This document shows, in pieces, positions 34,945-46,393 of a stretch of DNA of 64,000 bases. Position 1 is the stretch's first letter; each line of letters begins with the position of its first letter. The position numbers and the translations under genes are program-made. The notes under the pieces were generated by a model. It saw only the letters and a program-made list of their open reading frames with translations. It was not told where the DNA came from and searched no databases. Source of the stretch: Prostheceraeus crozeri (taxonomy: Eukaryota > Platyhelminthes > Polycladida > Euryleptidae); contig CAJQUW010007774.1 in NCBI GenBank assembly GCA_907163375.1, forward strand, positions 124,001-188,000, written 5' to 3'.

Positions 34945-35581
34945 ATAAGCTGTAAGAGACCATCAGGAATAGAATTGACCATCAATCACAAGAGCTAGAG
35001 CTGGAATCAAGTTGTTTGGATTGATGAAGCGTCTGCATGTCTCCGAGGTCGCGATGGCCGTTTGAGAGTTTAGGATGAAGTCAGGTGATGCAATTCCTGA
35101 TCATTTGACATTGTCTGAATCAAGGAGGTAAAAGATTGCATATTTGCGCTGCGACATGGATGAATGGCCGAATTGAACTATATATCCAGATGGATAACAT
35201 GATTTCGATGAATTTGTAAAAGTTTTGCAAAAAGGCACATTTACTGAAGTGCGGTGTGAGTCGATTAATTCTTCCTGGAGATGGTCTTTCTCGACTTGAA
35301 GTTTTGTTAAAGCAAGAGTGGAAGAGTTTAGATCAAGTAGTGATCAATCGCCTGATCGAAAGCATGCCTTTCCGGATTCGATTAAGTAATTGAACCTTCT
35401 GGTGAGGTTGCGAAATATATGTGACCACTAGTGAACCTACCAATGGACCTATTAAGGGTCCATTGAACAGCAAAAATTTTATTTAGCTTTTATTCTATTT
35501 ATCTGCCAAATGTGTACCTATTATTGACAAATTTCATGAAAGTGGGACAAAATTCAGGTCCACTTTTTATGATCATCACTG
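34945..35581 (+). pseudogene. Tc1 transposon relic
   Basis: Frame pieces SCKRPSGIELT, VVWIDEASACLRGRDGRLRV and VINRLIESMPFRIR parallel the Tc1 transposase at 41.6 kb (VVWSDEASVRLKDSDGRLRL, DSIESMPRRI). The right end CCACTTTTTATGATCATCAC then TG is followed by TA (35582-35583) and resembles the right end of that element. It has many stops and deletions. Confidence 0.65.
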
Positions 35582-35633
35582 TATAATATATATTTACGTA
35601 TTTTTTCATTTATAAATGAAATGAATTCTTCAC

Positions 35634-36107
35634 CTTTGCAAGGGAATTGTTCAGCTCCTGTTGACATCCGGGGCAGTTTTTGGCACTTCGAAGACTAACC
35701 CATGGTAGTGTAGACGCCGCAACATCTTCAAGAAGGGTTTCCACATTCATAGCCAATACTAAGCTCTTGGGAAAAAGCTTATTCACTCCTTCAGAATCAG
35801 AACAGTTTGAAGATGACTGATTGTGAGGAAAAACTGAAGAACAGCCATTAATGCTGGCAGAATGTTCGCCGTTTGAGGTAGTGGAGTCCGATGGTAAACA
35901 CTGCTCTGAAGTAGGACTATCCACGGACCAGCCTAGTCCTGATTCTACGGAAGAGGCCGATGGACGAAAGCAAAGAGAAGAGTCCTGCTGATACGATGAA
36001 TTTGCAGACATTGAAACTGTTCCTCCATTTGACTCAGGACTAGACGAGTTTGTTCTGCAAGTTGTCCGATTTGATGTTGACATCGAGGATGATGGACGTT
36101 TGGAATT
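35634..36107 (-). CDS. exon of unrecognised host gene, Ser-rich region then FYVE-like zinc-finger start
   Basis: A 474-base open segment bounded on the - strand by acceptor TTTTCTACAG (just above 36107) and donor GTGAAG (just below 35634), phase 0 at both ends. The 158 residues begin NSKRPSSSMSTSNRTT and are strongly Ser/Asn-rich and low in complexity until a conserved-looking end: LAMNVETLLEDVAASTLPWV then SLRSAKNCPGCQQELNNSLA. The spacing W-V-x7-C-x2-C equals the start of FYVE phosphoinositide-binding fingers, whose RRHHCR core would be in the next exon, which I did not find. The gene is not identified. Confidence 0.5.
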
Positions 36108-37359
36108 CTGTAGAAAATGAACATGAATTTATCGAGACAACCGAAGGAAGATCATCGCGGTGATTTTCTTGATATACATTATATATTATATATGATGATA
36201 TTATATTATTATTTGGTGATTGATATTTTCTTGTATAACTTAGAACCTTGAACACTTGATGAAAAGAATGTATTTCCAATTATGGACAAAAATAGTACTT
36301 ATCTAGCGTGGTCAATATAACCCCATGTACAGATAGCAACATTCAATGAAGTGTTTTGTAACGTTACGGTAGAGGGCATCTTTGAATGTTGAATTAAAGT
36401 TATAGATGGCTGCATCTGAGTCTACATGGGAACGACAGAAGAATAATTAATGAAGGGAGAAGTTGTGACGCACTGCAAATAAGTACACTGATTGGCTACA
36501 CAAGCAATCGCGGTCACAGCATTCAAACTTTGAGTGAGTGAGTGAAGTGAGTTAACGGGACTTTCTCACAGCTACCATTGAGCTGAACTGATCTTCAACG
36601 TTCATAAACTGACGAGGAAATTGAACTGATGTCACGCAAATTCTTAAACTTCCTCTTACAATACTCGCAACACATAATAATTATCAGCGTTTGTTTCTGT
36701 ACCTACAAATTTTGTAGTTCACTTTAGATCCTAATACCTGAATGCATCTGAAGCATTTTAAATATGTAGGAATCGTCAATTCCTTTGATTTCGAATCAGA
36801 TATTCATAAATTGTGAAATTGTAAAAATTCTAACAACATCAATATATACAATTCAAGTAATTTTTCCAACAGTTACGAAAAACTTCACTATCGCGATATT
36901 AGCTCCCTTGAATAAATATTGCTAGAAAGCAAGAAACTCGAGAAATGAGTGAACAACTCATTTACATGTATATTTGCCATATAAATGGCAGATAATCTGA
37001 TCATTACTTTGACGTTTGTGATGCGAATTTGATGGAAATTATCAAAAAATAGCATCATTGAATTACTGGTTGCGGCCTTAAGTTTATCACGCATGCGATA
37101 TGCTCATGATATTTCGAACTTGCTAATTATCTTTCAGAAAAAGGCATCTTTCTACAAATTTTTTGAAAAGTCTAACGCTATTTACATATTTTCATTTCAC
37201 AAGCGTAATACGTATGACCAAAAATGAGTGACCTGCACTGTAATCACATTGAGCTTCTATCAGACAAGTATTAAGAAAAACACTTTGCAAAGACTACCAC
37301 TGATCAATAAAAGTCAACGTGCAAATCGAAAATTTTTATCGTGGATGTAGCGTTGTGAT

Positions 37360-37500
37360 CTGTGGCACTGTGGGCAAGCATTCATATTATCAATCTTTTG
37401 GACTGCAGATCGAGTCCCAGAAGTGTCATTGGAAGTCGGCAGGAAGTCCAAACTGCCACTTGGTAACGCTGACTCATAGCTTTAGAAATGTATGAGTGCA
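37360..37500 (+). repeat. tRNA-like SINE (family 2) copy
   Basis: Contains GTGGGCAAGCATTC (A-box-like), GATCGAGTCCC (B-box-like) and then GTGTCATTGGAAGTCGGCAG, shared with 47555-47690 (GTCGAGCCCGGGAGTGTCAT). It has no full tRNA fold. Confidence 0.5.
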
Positions 37501-37876
37501 AGCATTCCATAGATTTCTTGGATTCCGGATATGTGAGCACAAAACTAGGCAACAGGACTTGACTGCATTTCTATGTGAAAAGCACTAAGTTTGCATCCAC
37601 CATTTCTCGTCATGTTTTCAATCAAATAGTAAAAAGTTTTATTGGAGATGCAGCATATTGAAATTATCCAATTACATGTTGACTTCAGCGGCTCTGTTGA
37701 ACGCAAATTGAGATATTCAGATATCTAAGTAATCATTTCTGTAGACACATTTTTTAGACAATATTTACAAAATATTGTTGAGAGTTTGCCTTTGCGATGT
37801 GAATGCAATGATACAATCTTTAAATTTTGGTGCAACATCCAAGGAGAACAATATTTTTACTAATATGGAAGAGTAC

Positions 37877-37994
37877 CTGGACGATGTGCAATTTAGGAAA
37901 CACACACAAGGCATTGAAAGAATAACAAATTAAGGAAATGGTGTGCAGACATTTGTGAACAGAAGGGAAGAGGCTTCCAAAATCGTGTTGCAGA
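37877..37994 (-). CDS. probable exon of the same minus-strand gene
   Basis: Bounded on the - strand by a pyrimidine-rich acceptor (TTATTCTATCGTTCAG) and donor GTACTC. The 118 bases begin with one base of a split codon and then encode LQHDFGSLFPSVHKCLHT followed by ISLICYSFNALCVFPK and LHIVQ, ending on a codon boundary. That boundary matches the phase-0 start of the exon at 36107. No family recognised. Confidence 0.4.
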
Positions 37995-39360
37995 CTGAAC
38001 GATAGAATAAGATATCCTATCAAGAACATGAACGATCTTATCACCTACTCATTATGATCATGATTATGAAAAATTTAAAGGACTTCAGGAAACTAGAGGA
38101 ATCCATTATTCAGTGACAAATGCACAATTTCTTGTCATTCGTAAGATTTTATTTATGTATTTCAATACTTACTAAAATATGTGCTACTTCATTACCCTTT
38201 GCAAGTAGTTTGTGAAGCATGACATAACTCAGATCGTCATACACTATGTAATATGAATCGCAATAGCGCACGATGTATGTTCGTCTTTCATATTTTGACC
38301 AAATTATTTTTCTTCCATATTTTTGTTTTCAAATTTCTAGAAGCGATAATAGTTCAATTTCAACTCATGCCCACTTTGCACAAGTCAATTAAACTGTTCA
38401 TATCATAAGCTGACTAAATATTGCGCAATATGAGTAGATACGTATTTATTGAATGAAAATTGTATAATTGATATTTCTTCACACCAGAGAAATCAAGAAC
38501 TTGATATACTGGCAACAAATGAGATAAAGATGTTTCATTATCAAAAATTCAATGGATGCTGCATTTCATAGCAGTTTTAATGAGATTTTCAGAACATGAT
38601 TCAATGTAGCTGCTTTGTGTTAAACAGCAAGAATATCAAATGGTTTATTGAGTCATCAGCAATAGGCAGTCTTGTTTTCAAACCACAAAGTTGGAAAGTA
38701 GGAGAATACAGACATTCAAGAAAACATTCCAGAGTTCTAGGTGCATTGAAGAGCATTTGTCGATGTATATGGTGATCTGGTGACTTCTGCTTTTATTCCG
38801 ATGTCAGTAAGCTAGTGAAGGGCTGTTTACTCTTATTCTATTATGGAAGATTGTTCTGTGAAATAGCGATGCAGATCTATATTACATTCAGTACACCAAT
38901 AAGTGCAATGAGCACCAAGGCAACACAAGACAATGCAGTCAGGAGCGTACAATTAGAGGCTACAGTATATCTTGAAAAGCTTTCGCTTAGGAGTTGGTTC
39001 TCTGGTAAGGTGGTAGGTCTCCGGTGGGCTGTGCACATAAATCCATCACTTTCAACGCATATTTCGTCAACAAAGTGGTATTCCGAAACTTTTTCAGTTG
39101 TCAATCAAATATCGCGTTCAATGCACTACTTCATCAAATTTTGCAAAATGGGCCTTGAAATTTTCCTGTCACTCGCTTGATGGAGGTCCACATAAGCTTT
39201 ATTGATGATTTAGCTATAATTCAAGGCGCAAATTGAAGAAATCATCAACTTCAGAATCTCTTTGTACAAAATCTATTCTCGATTATGGCATTGATGACAG
39301 CTTCAGGAAATTCGTAGCTAGGCTGTTGACATAGTATAACCTATGTTGACTGCATCATCT

Positions 39361-40101
39361 CACAAATTAATACTACATTTCACGCCACTTGCGACAAATT
39401 TGCGACACTCAATTTCTTCAGAATAATTTTTCTGCAAGGGAAGTCGCCTACAACTTTTACTGTCTCCTATGCTCCTAACAGGAAAATTAAATACATGTTT
39501 AACATTCCACTAAGACGCTCAATGATGACTATCTAATCAAAATGAAGTCTCCGTAGAGATTTTGAAATCTTAGGCGAGGAAAATGGAGTCGCACCCTTTC
39601 GATTTCCGGTAGCTGATGTAGTTCTTCACAAATTAATAATACATTTCAAGCCACTTGCGACAAATTTGCGACACTCAATTTCCTCAATAATTTTTCTACA
39701 AGCGAAGTCGCCTACAACTTTTACTGTCTCTTATGCTCCTAACAGGAAAATTAAATACATTTTATCACCCTGATATATAAACCACACACTCTGACTGCTT
39801 TTACCTTCTTTTTAGTGCACTGAGGCAGCGACTGCGTCGCGAAACGTTTGCCGTGTAAATATTTTTAGCAACTAATTTTTATTAAAGTCATTACTAAAGG
39901 GAGTGCCGTATTTTTGCTTTCTCATCCTCATCATGAACACCCTCCCGTATAAGGCCATCAACTAAATTAAATACAGATTTAACATTCCACTAAGACGCTC
40001 AATGATGACTATCTAATCAAAATGAAGTCTCCGCAGAGATTTTGAAATCTTAGGCGAGGAAAATGGAGTCGCACCCTTTCGATTTCCGGTACCTGATGTA
40101 A
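39361..40101. repeat. tandem duplication of a 266-base unit, second copy split by an insert
   Basis: Unit 1 (39361-39626) is repeated as 39627-39761 plus 39976-40101. Shared words include TTGCGACACTCAATTTC, CCTAACAGGAAAATTAAATA and GGCGAGGAAAATGGAGTCGC, with only scattered mismatches. The second unit is interrupted by the 202-base element at 39762-39963. Confidence 0.85.
39762..39963 (+). mobile_element. 202-base insertion with 12-base target duplication
   Basis: Flanked by AAATTAAATACA at 39750-39761 and 39964-39975; the undisturbed first unit has no such insert. It contains CTGAGGC, hairpin GCGAC-TGC-GTCGC, GAAAC (39820-39845), the motif also found in Penelope-type tails here, so it may be a truncated PLE tail or a PLE-derived short element. 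Confidence 0.65.
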
Positions 40102-40984
40102 TTAATCACACAAGATTATGGAAATAGAAATCTATCCACAGAAGTCAGTCCAAGCTAAGCTTCACTTTTTTTAAAATTTTTCTTAAAAATTGGAGTTTGT
40201 AGAACCAGCCAATTTCCAAAGATAACGACGTGATTCAATCTGTTCATATAGAAATATTGTGCACATCACGAAGTAGTGAAAAATCTAGACGATTGAAAGC
40301 ACGTTATCCTTAAAATTTTTGATAATGGAGCAATACGCATCAATTGGCAAGCACATTTTCCAATTCATTAACGTGACATATCTAAAGATATATCAAGCGC
40401 CCACTATCTCAGATCAATCATAAATTTTAAGTAAAATAACAAGGTATGAACATTAGATCGGAAAGTTATGAGAAAGGCAACCCAAGTACTATAGAGTACT
40501 GCAACGTATCATGAAGTATCATAAAGTGCGGCGAAGTTATCAAATTTAATATAGGAATTATAAAGTAATATTTTTTTAATTGAAAGTATTTTCTAGGAAA
40601 CATCGTCTTCTGCTTGTAAATAATATTTCTTTCATAATAAACGATCGAGGTAATTCGCCGAGCATCAAGTTAACTAAAATGTTTTGTGCCTGTTATCCGA
40701 CACCGCGCCCTACACGATTGTTGCAGGGAATGCTAAAAAATTACTTTACCCAACTTGTTTCTTGCAGACTATGTTGCACATCTACACAGGTGTGCAATGA
40801 AAATCAGAAATTTTCAATTCATAAAGTAACAAAAACATCAAACTCATCAACGAGTGCTTTCGTCCGCTCTGTTTCATGTTGAACACGGAAGTGAATAACA
40901 AATTAGCGGCATGACGATGTTAGTACAAAAGATCGATAGTCAGTTAGTCACCAAGGCAGGCGTGGAGTGAACAAGATATCTTTC

Positions 40985-41440
40985 TATCCACAAAGGTCGG
41001 GTGTGAACCGTTTAATGCACAAGGCCTCGTAGATGGACAATAGTTGGGAATTCCGAGGACGGAAAACAATTTTAAAGCGATTCAGTGCGTCATCAACATT
41101 ACAAAAACATAATTGAAGATGATGAGTGATGGCAATAGATGATGGCCGATCGGAGCGCCGATCGGTGCTCACGAATTCTGTCACCGAGCAGCCTACCGGT
41201 TCTGCCAATGCACTTACTACTGCAAGTGCACTGAAAACTGTAGATAACATTAGAATTGACAGAGACTGGCAAACGGTCCTTGGGACTTGAAATCGGAACA
41301 CGTAGTGTCGAAAATGACAATTGGCTTAACAGCAGGGAGCACTTTCAAAATATCACAAAATGAACGCTTGAAATGAGAGGCGGCACTGTCGCCTACAAAA
41401 GTTACACGAACAAAAATAGGCTTCTTTTCGGGACATCTTT
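40985..41440 (-). pseudogene. Penelope-like element relic (connector and GIY-YIG)
   Basis: On the - strand KKPIFVRVTFVGDSAASHFK, KVLPAVKPIVIF, then PKDRLPVSVNSNVIYSFQCT and CSSKCIGRTGRLLGDRIREH correspond to the PLE connector and GIY-YIG nuclease core. A frameshift leads to ALNRFKIVFRPRNSQLLSIY then EALCIKRFTPDLCG, the usual PLE C-terminus. Only this 450-base part remains. Confidence 0.7.
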
Positions 41441-41641
41441 GGTAATAGACACCTCACAGTATTTTCAATGAAAAATGACGAATAGCCATTACCTATGAGG
41501 ACGGACTTCAAAAATTCAAATTCTGACTGCAGACATTCTGACGAACAAGACCGACTTTATAATGTCTCGGAACAAAACTATAGAAAATAGAAAAAATATA
41601 GAAATCTATCTCTTACCGGTTGAAAACAATACAAAGCATAA

Positions 41642-42846
41642 ATGAACAATAACGAGATCGCATTCACAAAAGGCAAAGTGTCAGCCTTGCTAGAACTAGG
41701 GTTTTCTTTGCGAGCTACAAGCAAGCGACTAAATGTCCCTTACACAAATGTGCATCGATGGCATAATGATGATTTTCGACTCTGTCGTAAAGAGGGCTCT
41801 CGCCGTCCACGCAAAACATCCAAACGTAGAGACCGCCTAATTTTGAGATTTGTTAAAGTTGATCCAAGTCTCTCGTTAACTGAGATGGCTGCACTAGACT
41901 CGTCTATTTCTAAGTCCACTATTCGTAGAAGACTTATTGAGTCGAATTTCAAGAGCTGTAAGAGGCCCTCTCAGATCGAATTATCAGATCAGCATACAAA
42001 AAGACGTCTCAGATGGGCAATGAGTCATTGTCACTGGCGAAATCAATGGGATCGGGTTGTCTGGTCTGATGAGGCATCAGTCCGTCTGAAGGATAGTGAT
42101 GGTCGATTGAGATTATGGAAAAAATCTGATCAGGAAATTCCGAGACATTTACATCGTCCCCGGGTACAAGGTGGTGCGACTCTACTGATTTGGGCTGGCA
42201 TTTGGACCAATGGCCGCTCTGAACTTCACATGCAGCAAGGAACCATGAATTCTGAACGCTATGTGAATGTTTTACGAATGAACATTGGCCAAATGACAGA
42301 TCAACTTGGTTATTTATGGATGATAATGCTACGTGTCACAGGAGTAGTAGAGTCAACTTATGCAAGTCTCAATTTGGGCTTAGGACATTATCTTGGCCAG
42401 CTCGTTCTCCTGATCTGAATCCCATAGAAAATGTATGGAGTATTCTAAAACGTAACGTTCGTCGTTGATTGTGGCGTACGGGAGGTAATTACGCATGATT
42501 CGAAACAGAAAAGATCACTCCCTTCTTGAGTAAACCACGATATATTGTAATAAGATAAATAGCTAAAACTTTGTACAGAACTTTGTACTAGCTATACAAA
42601 GTTTTAGCTATTTATCTTATTACAATATATCGTGGTTTACTCAAGAAGGGAGTGATCTTTTCTGTTTCGAATCATGCGTAACGTTCGTCGTTTACTGCTA
42701 CCTACAGATGGCGTATCACAACTTACGTCACTGTTAAAAAGAGAGTGGAGAAAGTTATATCAGTCAAAAATCAACGATAGCATCGAATCAATGCCTAGAC
42801 GAATTGGTAATGTCATTGACAATAAGGGTATGGCCACAAAATATTA
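41642..42846 (+). pseudogene. Tc1 (DD34E) transposase, frameshifted and interrupted
   Basis: ATG at 41642 opens a frame with an N-terminal paired-type helix-turn-helix (SALLELGFSLRATSKRLNVP, then STIRRRLIESNF). The first catalytic aspartate is in RVVWSDEASVRL. A frameshift near 42310 moves the second (LFMDDNATCH) and third (ARSPDLNPIENVW) into another frame; they are 34 residues apart, as in Tc1 DD34E. The frame is then broken by a 226-base insert at 42467-42692 and resumes RRLLLPTDGVSQLTSLLKRE, DSIESMPRRIGNV and ends ATKY-stop at 42846. Only the frameshift and the insert break the gene. Confidence 0.88.
42467..42692. repeat. hairpin insert, 85-base perfect inverted repeats
   Basis: Arms 42491-42575 and 42595-42679 are exact reverse complements over 85 bases with a 19-base loop. 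The insert duplicates 16 bases of the transposase gene (CGTAACGTTCGTCGTT at 42451-42466 and 42677-42692), so removing 226 bases restores the frame context. It has no coding capacity. Confidence 0.9.
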
Positions 42847-43006
42847 GCTTCTTAAGAACCGTTACTGTATCATAGCTTATCAGATTATATAAGGACATTT
42901 AAATATATTAGGGACATGAAATAAAATGAAAAATGCTTTCTGTATCATACTTATGTTTTATTTAGTCAAATTTTAGGATGATCCACTTTTTATGAAACGG
43001 ACTGTA

Positions 43007-44160
43007 GTATACAGGCCAGTCCATGCATTTTTTCTATATACTGAAGTCTGGATAGTGCTATCGACACGCTTTGTACATTTTACATCAAGAAATGACAAAA
43101 AATCGTCTTGCTCTTCTTCGTAAAGACAATGTTACAATGTCATTCATTAAAACAAGCTAAAATACTTTGTATATCACATTCTTTAAAAGAGCAAAGCAGA
43201 CATCAATTTTCAATTCGTTGATCGGTTGACTCTAGCTTTCGATTAAACTTCACTTTAGCAGTGTTCAAGCTGCTGCTATCAAGAGCAAAATATGAAGAAA
43301 TCTATTTCACCACAGAGTTGATTGTTGCAGAGTATTAAAAAGTTGAGCATTTGACACACTTGGCAGAAATAGTATATTTCTTCAAAAATGATTGTTGTCC
43401 GTAATGCTGAGGCTGTGGTAAATGATAGCGCATAGTAAGAGAAATTATCAACGATTGCAGCTTGCCAGCAAAGCACTGGTTGAGTATTCAATCTGCAGCA
43501 TTGTGTCTGCTTCAGAAGCTGTATAAATTGAGCTCCAGATTGACGCCTGTCATTTGAAACCTGAATTGTCATTGATAAAAAATCTCTTGAATATTATTCA
43601 TGCCTTTCAAAAATCGTCAAATGTCTTACGATGTACTATGTGCAAAATGAAGCAAGGTAAGTCAGCATCTGTCTCTGTGGAAATATCGCTCTCTAAGTTG
43701 AAGAAATGCTGTATTTTTGAGTGACAATTTTGAAACATACTTTGTACTTTTATCATATTCTGCAAAATGATGAGAACAGCTGCGAGTTGGAAACTTAGGT
43801 AGATATAAAGTTTGTGAATGGAAGAACATGAAACGTGTATTTTCATTGCGTATTATCAGGTAATAAATTTCCGGTCAATTAAGTCATAAATTTGTATTCT
43901 TTAAGTAATATCTGGGTTTGATACATAAAATCCGTTTTCAAGCTGTCATTTTGGTTTGATTGTGCTGAAAAATGTGAAAATCTCAACTTTGACGAGCATC
44001 GCCCACTCGGAATGGCAGCTGTCTGGTTCCAGATGACACCGAAGTCTTTGGTCACTTCTCGCACTATTTTCGTATGCACCATACGTGCAATTGCATGTAA
44101 CATTGTCTACTACACTGATCAGCGACGGTGACACTAATACCTACAATTCTGACTATTAGG
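43007..44160. other. intergenic or intronic, no gene assigned
   Basis: Minus-strand ORFs at 43279-43572 and 43607-43846 have some exon-like codon use (for example QFIQLLKQTQCCRLNTQPVL). They lack a convincing pair of splice sites, so they are left unassigned. They could contain an exon linking 46222 and 37994. Confidence 0.35.
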
Positions 44161-44444
44161 AATGAATTGAAATTAACGATGGATTAAATGCCACGCAAAA
44201 GATCCACGGCTGATAGGACTAGACTCGAAACTACGACCCCAGGTTGTACAGTTATGGCCATAAAGATCCGACCACCCACACACTTTTACGTTAACAATAT
44301 TTCAAAACATGAAATTCCTTTCCCTAGTGCATTATATTTCGTTGCGAAGACTATTAAATCTTAGAAAGTGTATAAAAGTAGAAAATTGCGCAGATGGGAT
44401 CTAAAATATCGCAGTTTGACTGAGAGATCAATATTTTGTTGCTA

Positions 44445-44732
44445 CTATGTAAAATTCACATTCGGAGGAAGTTCAGCGTAAATCTGGGCACTCGAAACTC
44501 TTGGATCTTTGACAGCAGTACGATGAATCAGGTGATCAGTTCTTTCGGTTGTTATTCGAGGCCTTCCTGGTGACTTTCCTGGATCTGAACTGCCAGTAGC
44601 TTTTATGCGCTGTATGATATCATGCACCGTACTCTTGGCCATCTTCAAACGTCTCATAATTTCACGCTCGGAACAACACTCTTGATACAAAAGTTCAACT
44701 TTAGCTCGATTCGAGGCTGACGTAGTAGACAT
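44445..44732 (-). pseudogene. Tc1 transposase N-terminal fragment, inverted
   Basis: Starting at the ATG at 44732 it reads an N-terminal helix-turn-helix (KVELLYQECCSEREIMRRLK, then KSTVHDIIQRIKATGS) and the linker PGKSPGRPRITTERTDHLIH, typical of Tc1 DNA-binding domains. It ends at PNVNFT without the catalytic domain and faces away from the C-terminal fragment. Confidence 0.8.
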
Positions 44733-44904
44733 GCTTACATGCGCGATGTTAAAGTGACAATGCAGAAAGTCACAACATTCACTGGTCTTTGTTCTCAAGC
44801 AGCCAATCAACAAGCAGTTATTTTACTATCAATCGATCGTTAATAACAGACGAAACAACGTCCAATGAATCGAAGAAAGACAGTGTTGAACATCCTTTCA
44901 AGAA

Positions 44905-45153
44905 AATGAAATCATGTTTCTTGGACTTTGGCCAGGCTCATCTCCGGATCTCAACCCGATTGAAAATTGTTGGCTGAAATTGAAAACCGAGGTCTCCAAA
45001 TACAACCCAACATCCTATCGAGACTTAAAAGAAGCGATATTGAAAGCATGGTGCCAGACAATTACCCCTCAATATTGCGAAGCGCTCATTGAATCTATGC
45101 CGAGAAGAATAGATGCGGTTCTGAAGGCACGTGGTAGAACAACAAAATATTGA
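44905..45153 (+). pseudogene. Tc1 transposase C-terminal fragment
   Basis: Reads PGSSPDLNPIENCWLKLKTE, which includes the third catalytic residue (E of PIENCW), and ends ALIESMPRRIDAVLKARG then RTTKY-stop, the usual Tc1 C-terminus. The first two catalytic aspartates are absent. Confidence 0.8.
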
Positions 45154-45514
45154 TCTCTCACTCAATCTGCGATATTTTAGATCCTATTCTACTTTTATAC
45201 ACTTTCTAAGATTTAATAGTCTTCGCAACCAAATATAAGGCACTAGGGAAAGGAATTTGATGTTTTGAAATATCGTTAACGTAAAAGTGTGTGGGTGGTC
45301 GGATCTTTATGGCCATAACTGTATATACCTGGCGCTCTAAGAACTGAGGTACGAGCGCTTGCGTGCTACCAATGCTACGGCAGGATCACGTCCTCACCAC
45401 GACACATAAGTTGCCATGGTGGTTATAATCAGTGAACATTTAATATTTCGTCACAGTTGTGACTACGATGCTAAGACCAGTAGCGGGGATCGATGGCCAC
45501 CAAAGCATCTGAAG

Positions 45515-45680
45515 TCATATCGCAAATGCAATTAACAATAATAATGAAATGTAAATACGAATATACGATCGATCAAATTGCCATGCAAATTATGTGCAGC
45601 TGGTAGGGTTCGAACCTATGACCCCAGGTTATCTAGACCTGGCGCTCTACCAACTTCTGTGTACGAAGTTTATCACAGTT
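45515..45680 (-). repeat. tRNA-derived SINE (family 1, copy B)
   Basis: Minus-strand tRNA-like head with intact B box (GGTTCGAACC, 45607-45616) and an anticodon-arm-like stem CAGGT/ACCTG around CTAGATA. It is followed (lower coordinates) by the same tail as copy C: ATCAAATTGCCATGCAAA. The left half of the tRNA (A box) is partly decayed. Confidence 0.7.
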
Positions 45681-46221
45681 GTCAATGAATTGAGCCATTT
45701 TTCTATTGAACAGTGGCACGACTATTGAGATAAGATTTTATCGTTAAAAAAGATATTCAATGTCAAATTTTCATACTTCTGTCTGAGCGTAGAATTGATG
45801 ATTGATATGAGAAATCGCAAGTTTAAGTTTAGTTGTCCTGCAATATATTGAAAAAGGAAATAAATTGAAATAACAATTCTTTTCAGTCTAAAATCAAGTC
45901 CAGGATTACTTAGACCTATATTAATAGTGGTGATAAGAAGATAAACAATTAATTAATGCATATTTTAATGAAGGAATTGAGATGACTATTGAAACAAAAG
46001 CATTCTACCACTGATCTGAGATTAAGCAGCCAGATATCCATACCTCATCATTGAACTGAGAAAATATGATAGATCTGGAATATCGCACGCTTAATTTCAG
46101 ATATCCTACTAATGAATTGGAAATGGTCTGGAACATCTCATTCAAACTTATGAATACTGATAACAACCATTTTAAGATCCGATTGCACACGAAGACACGA
46201 ATGATTTCGCAGGAAACTTAC

Positions 46222-46393
46222 TTTCAGCTTTTGATTTTTTAGAAGACAGTTCAGTTGATGAATATAGTTTTCTAACATACTGGATTGATGATTCCAAATA
46301 CACGTTTGATCGATCATCGCAGTTAATGAGTCGCAAATTGAGTTTCGTGAGTGTAGAGAGGATTCCCAACGGTTGTAGAGTCCGTGCCAAACT
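46222..46393 (-). CDS. probable exon of an unrecognised minus-strand gene
   Basis: Bounded on the - strand by acceptor TTCTCATTTTAG and strong donor GTAAGT. The 172 bases encode SLARTLQPLGILSTLTKLNL then RLINCDDRSNVYLESSIQYV and RKLYSSTELSSKKSKAE, with one base left over. The composition and both splice sites suggest a real internal exon. Its end phase does not fit directly to the exon at 37994, so at least one more exon would lie between if they belong to one gene. Confidence 0.45.

Larger units (their letters stand above)
41642..43004 (+). mobile_element. Tc1-like transposon, 5' end eroded, split by a hairpin insert
   Basis: The transposase gene (41642-42846) is followed by 158 bases of AT-rich sequence and a terminal repeat ending CCACTTTTTATGAAACGGAC then TG, next to TA at 43005-43006. 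No matching left terminal repeat is found upstream of 41642, so the 5' end is lost or diverged. Confidence 0.75.
44249..45321. mobile_element. rearranged Tc1-type transposon inside the SINE
   Basis: Terminal inverted repeats of about 180 bases start CAGTTATGGCCATAAAGATC on both sides, with TA at 44247-44248 and 45322-45323. Total 1,073 bases. The transposase remnants point outward in opposite directions: the N-terminal part is on the - strand on the left and the C-terminal part on the + strand on the right. Confidence 0.85.
44165..45410 (-). repeat. tRNA-derived SINE (family 1, copy A), interrupted by a Tc1 element
   Basis: Segments 44165-44248 and 45322-45410 join across a Tc1 insertion into a tRNA-like sequence matching copies B and C (shared plus-strand words ACCCCAGGTT...CCTGGCGCTCTA). 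The insertion falls in the anticodon-loop region. The SINE reads on the - strand. Confidence 0.7.

Noticed and set aside
38877-39104. Minus-strand ORF with a hydrophobic C-terminal span (LLTALSCVALVLIALIG)
   Set aside because: It lacks an ATG at its start and a convincing acceptor, and there is no polyadenylation signal nearby; a chance hydrophobic stretch is as likely.
40580-40882. 100-codon plus-strand ORF
   Set aside because: It lies in the downstream sequence of the minus-strand PLE relic, and no motif was found.
41099-41320. Separate small host protein on the minus strand
   Set aside because: It reads as the GIY-YIG core of a PLE relic that continues in an adjacent frame.
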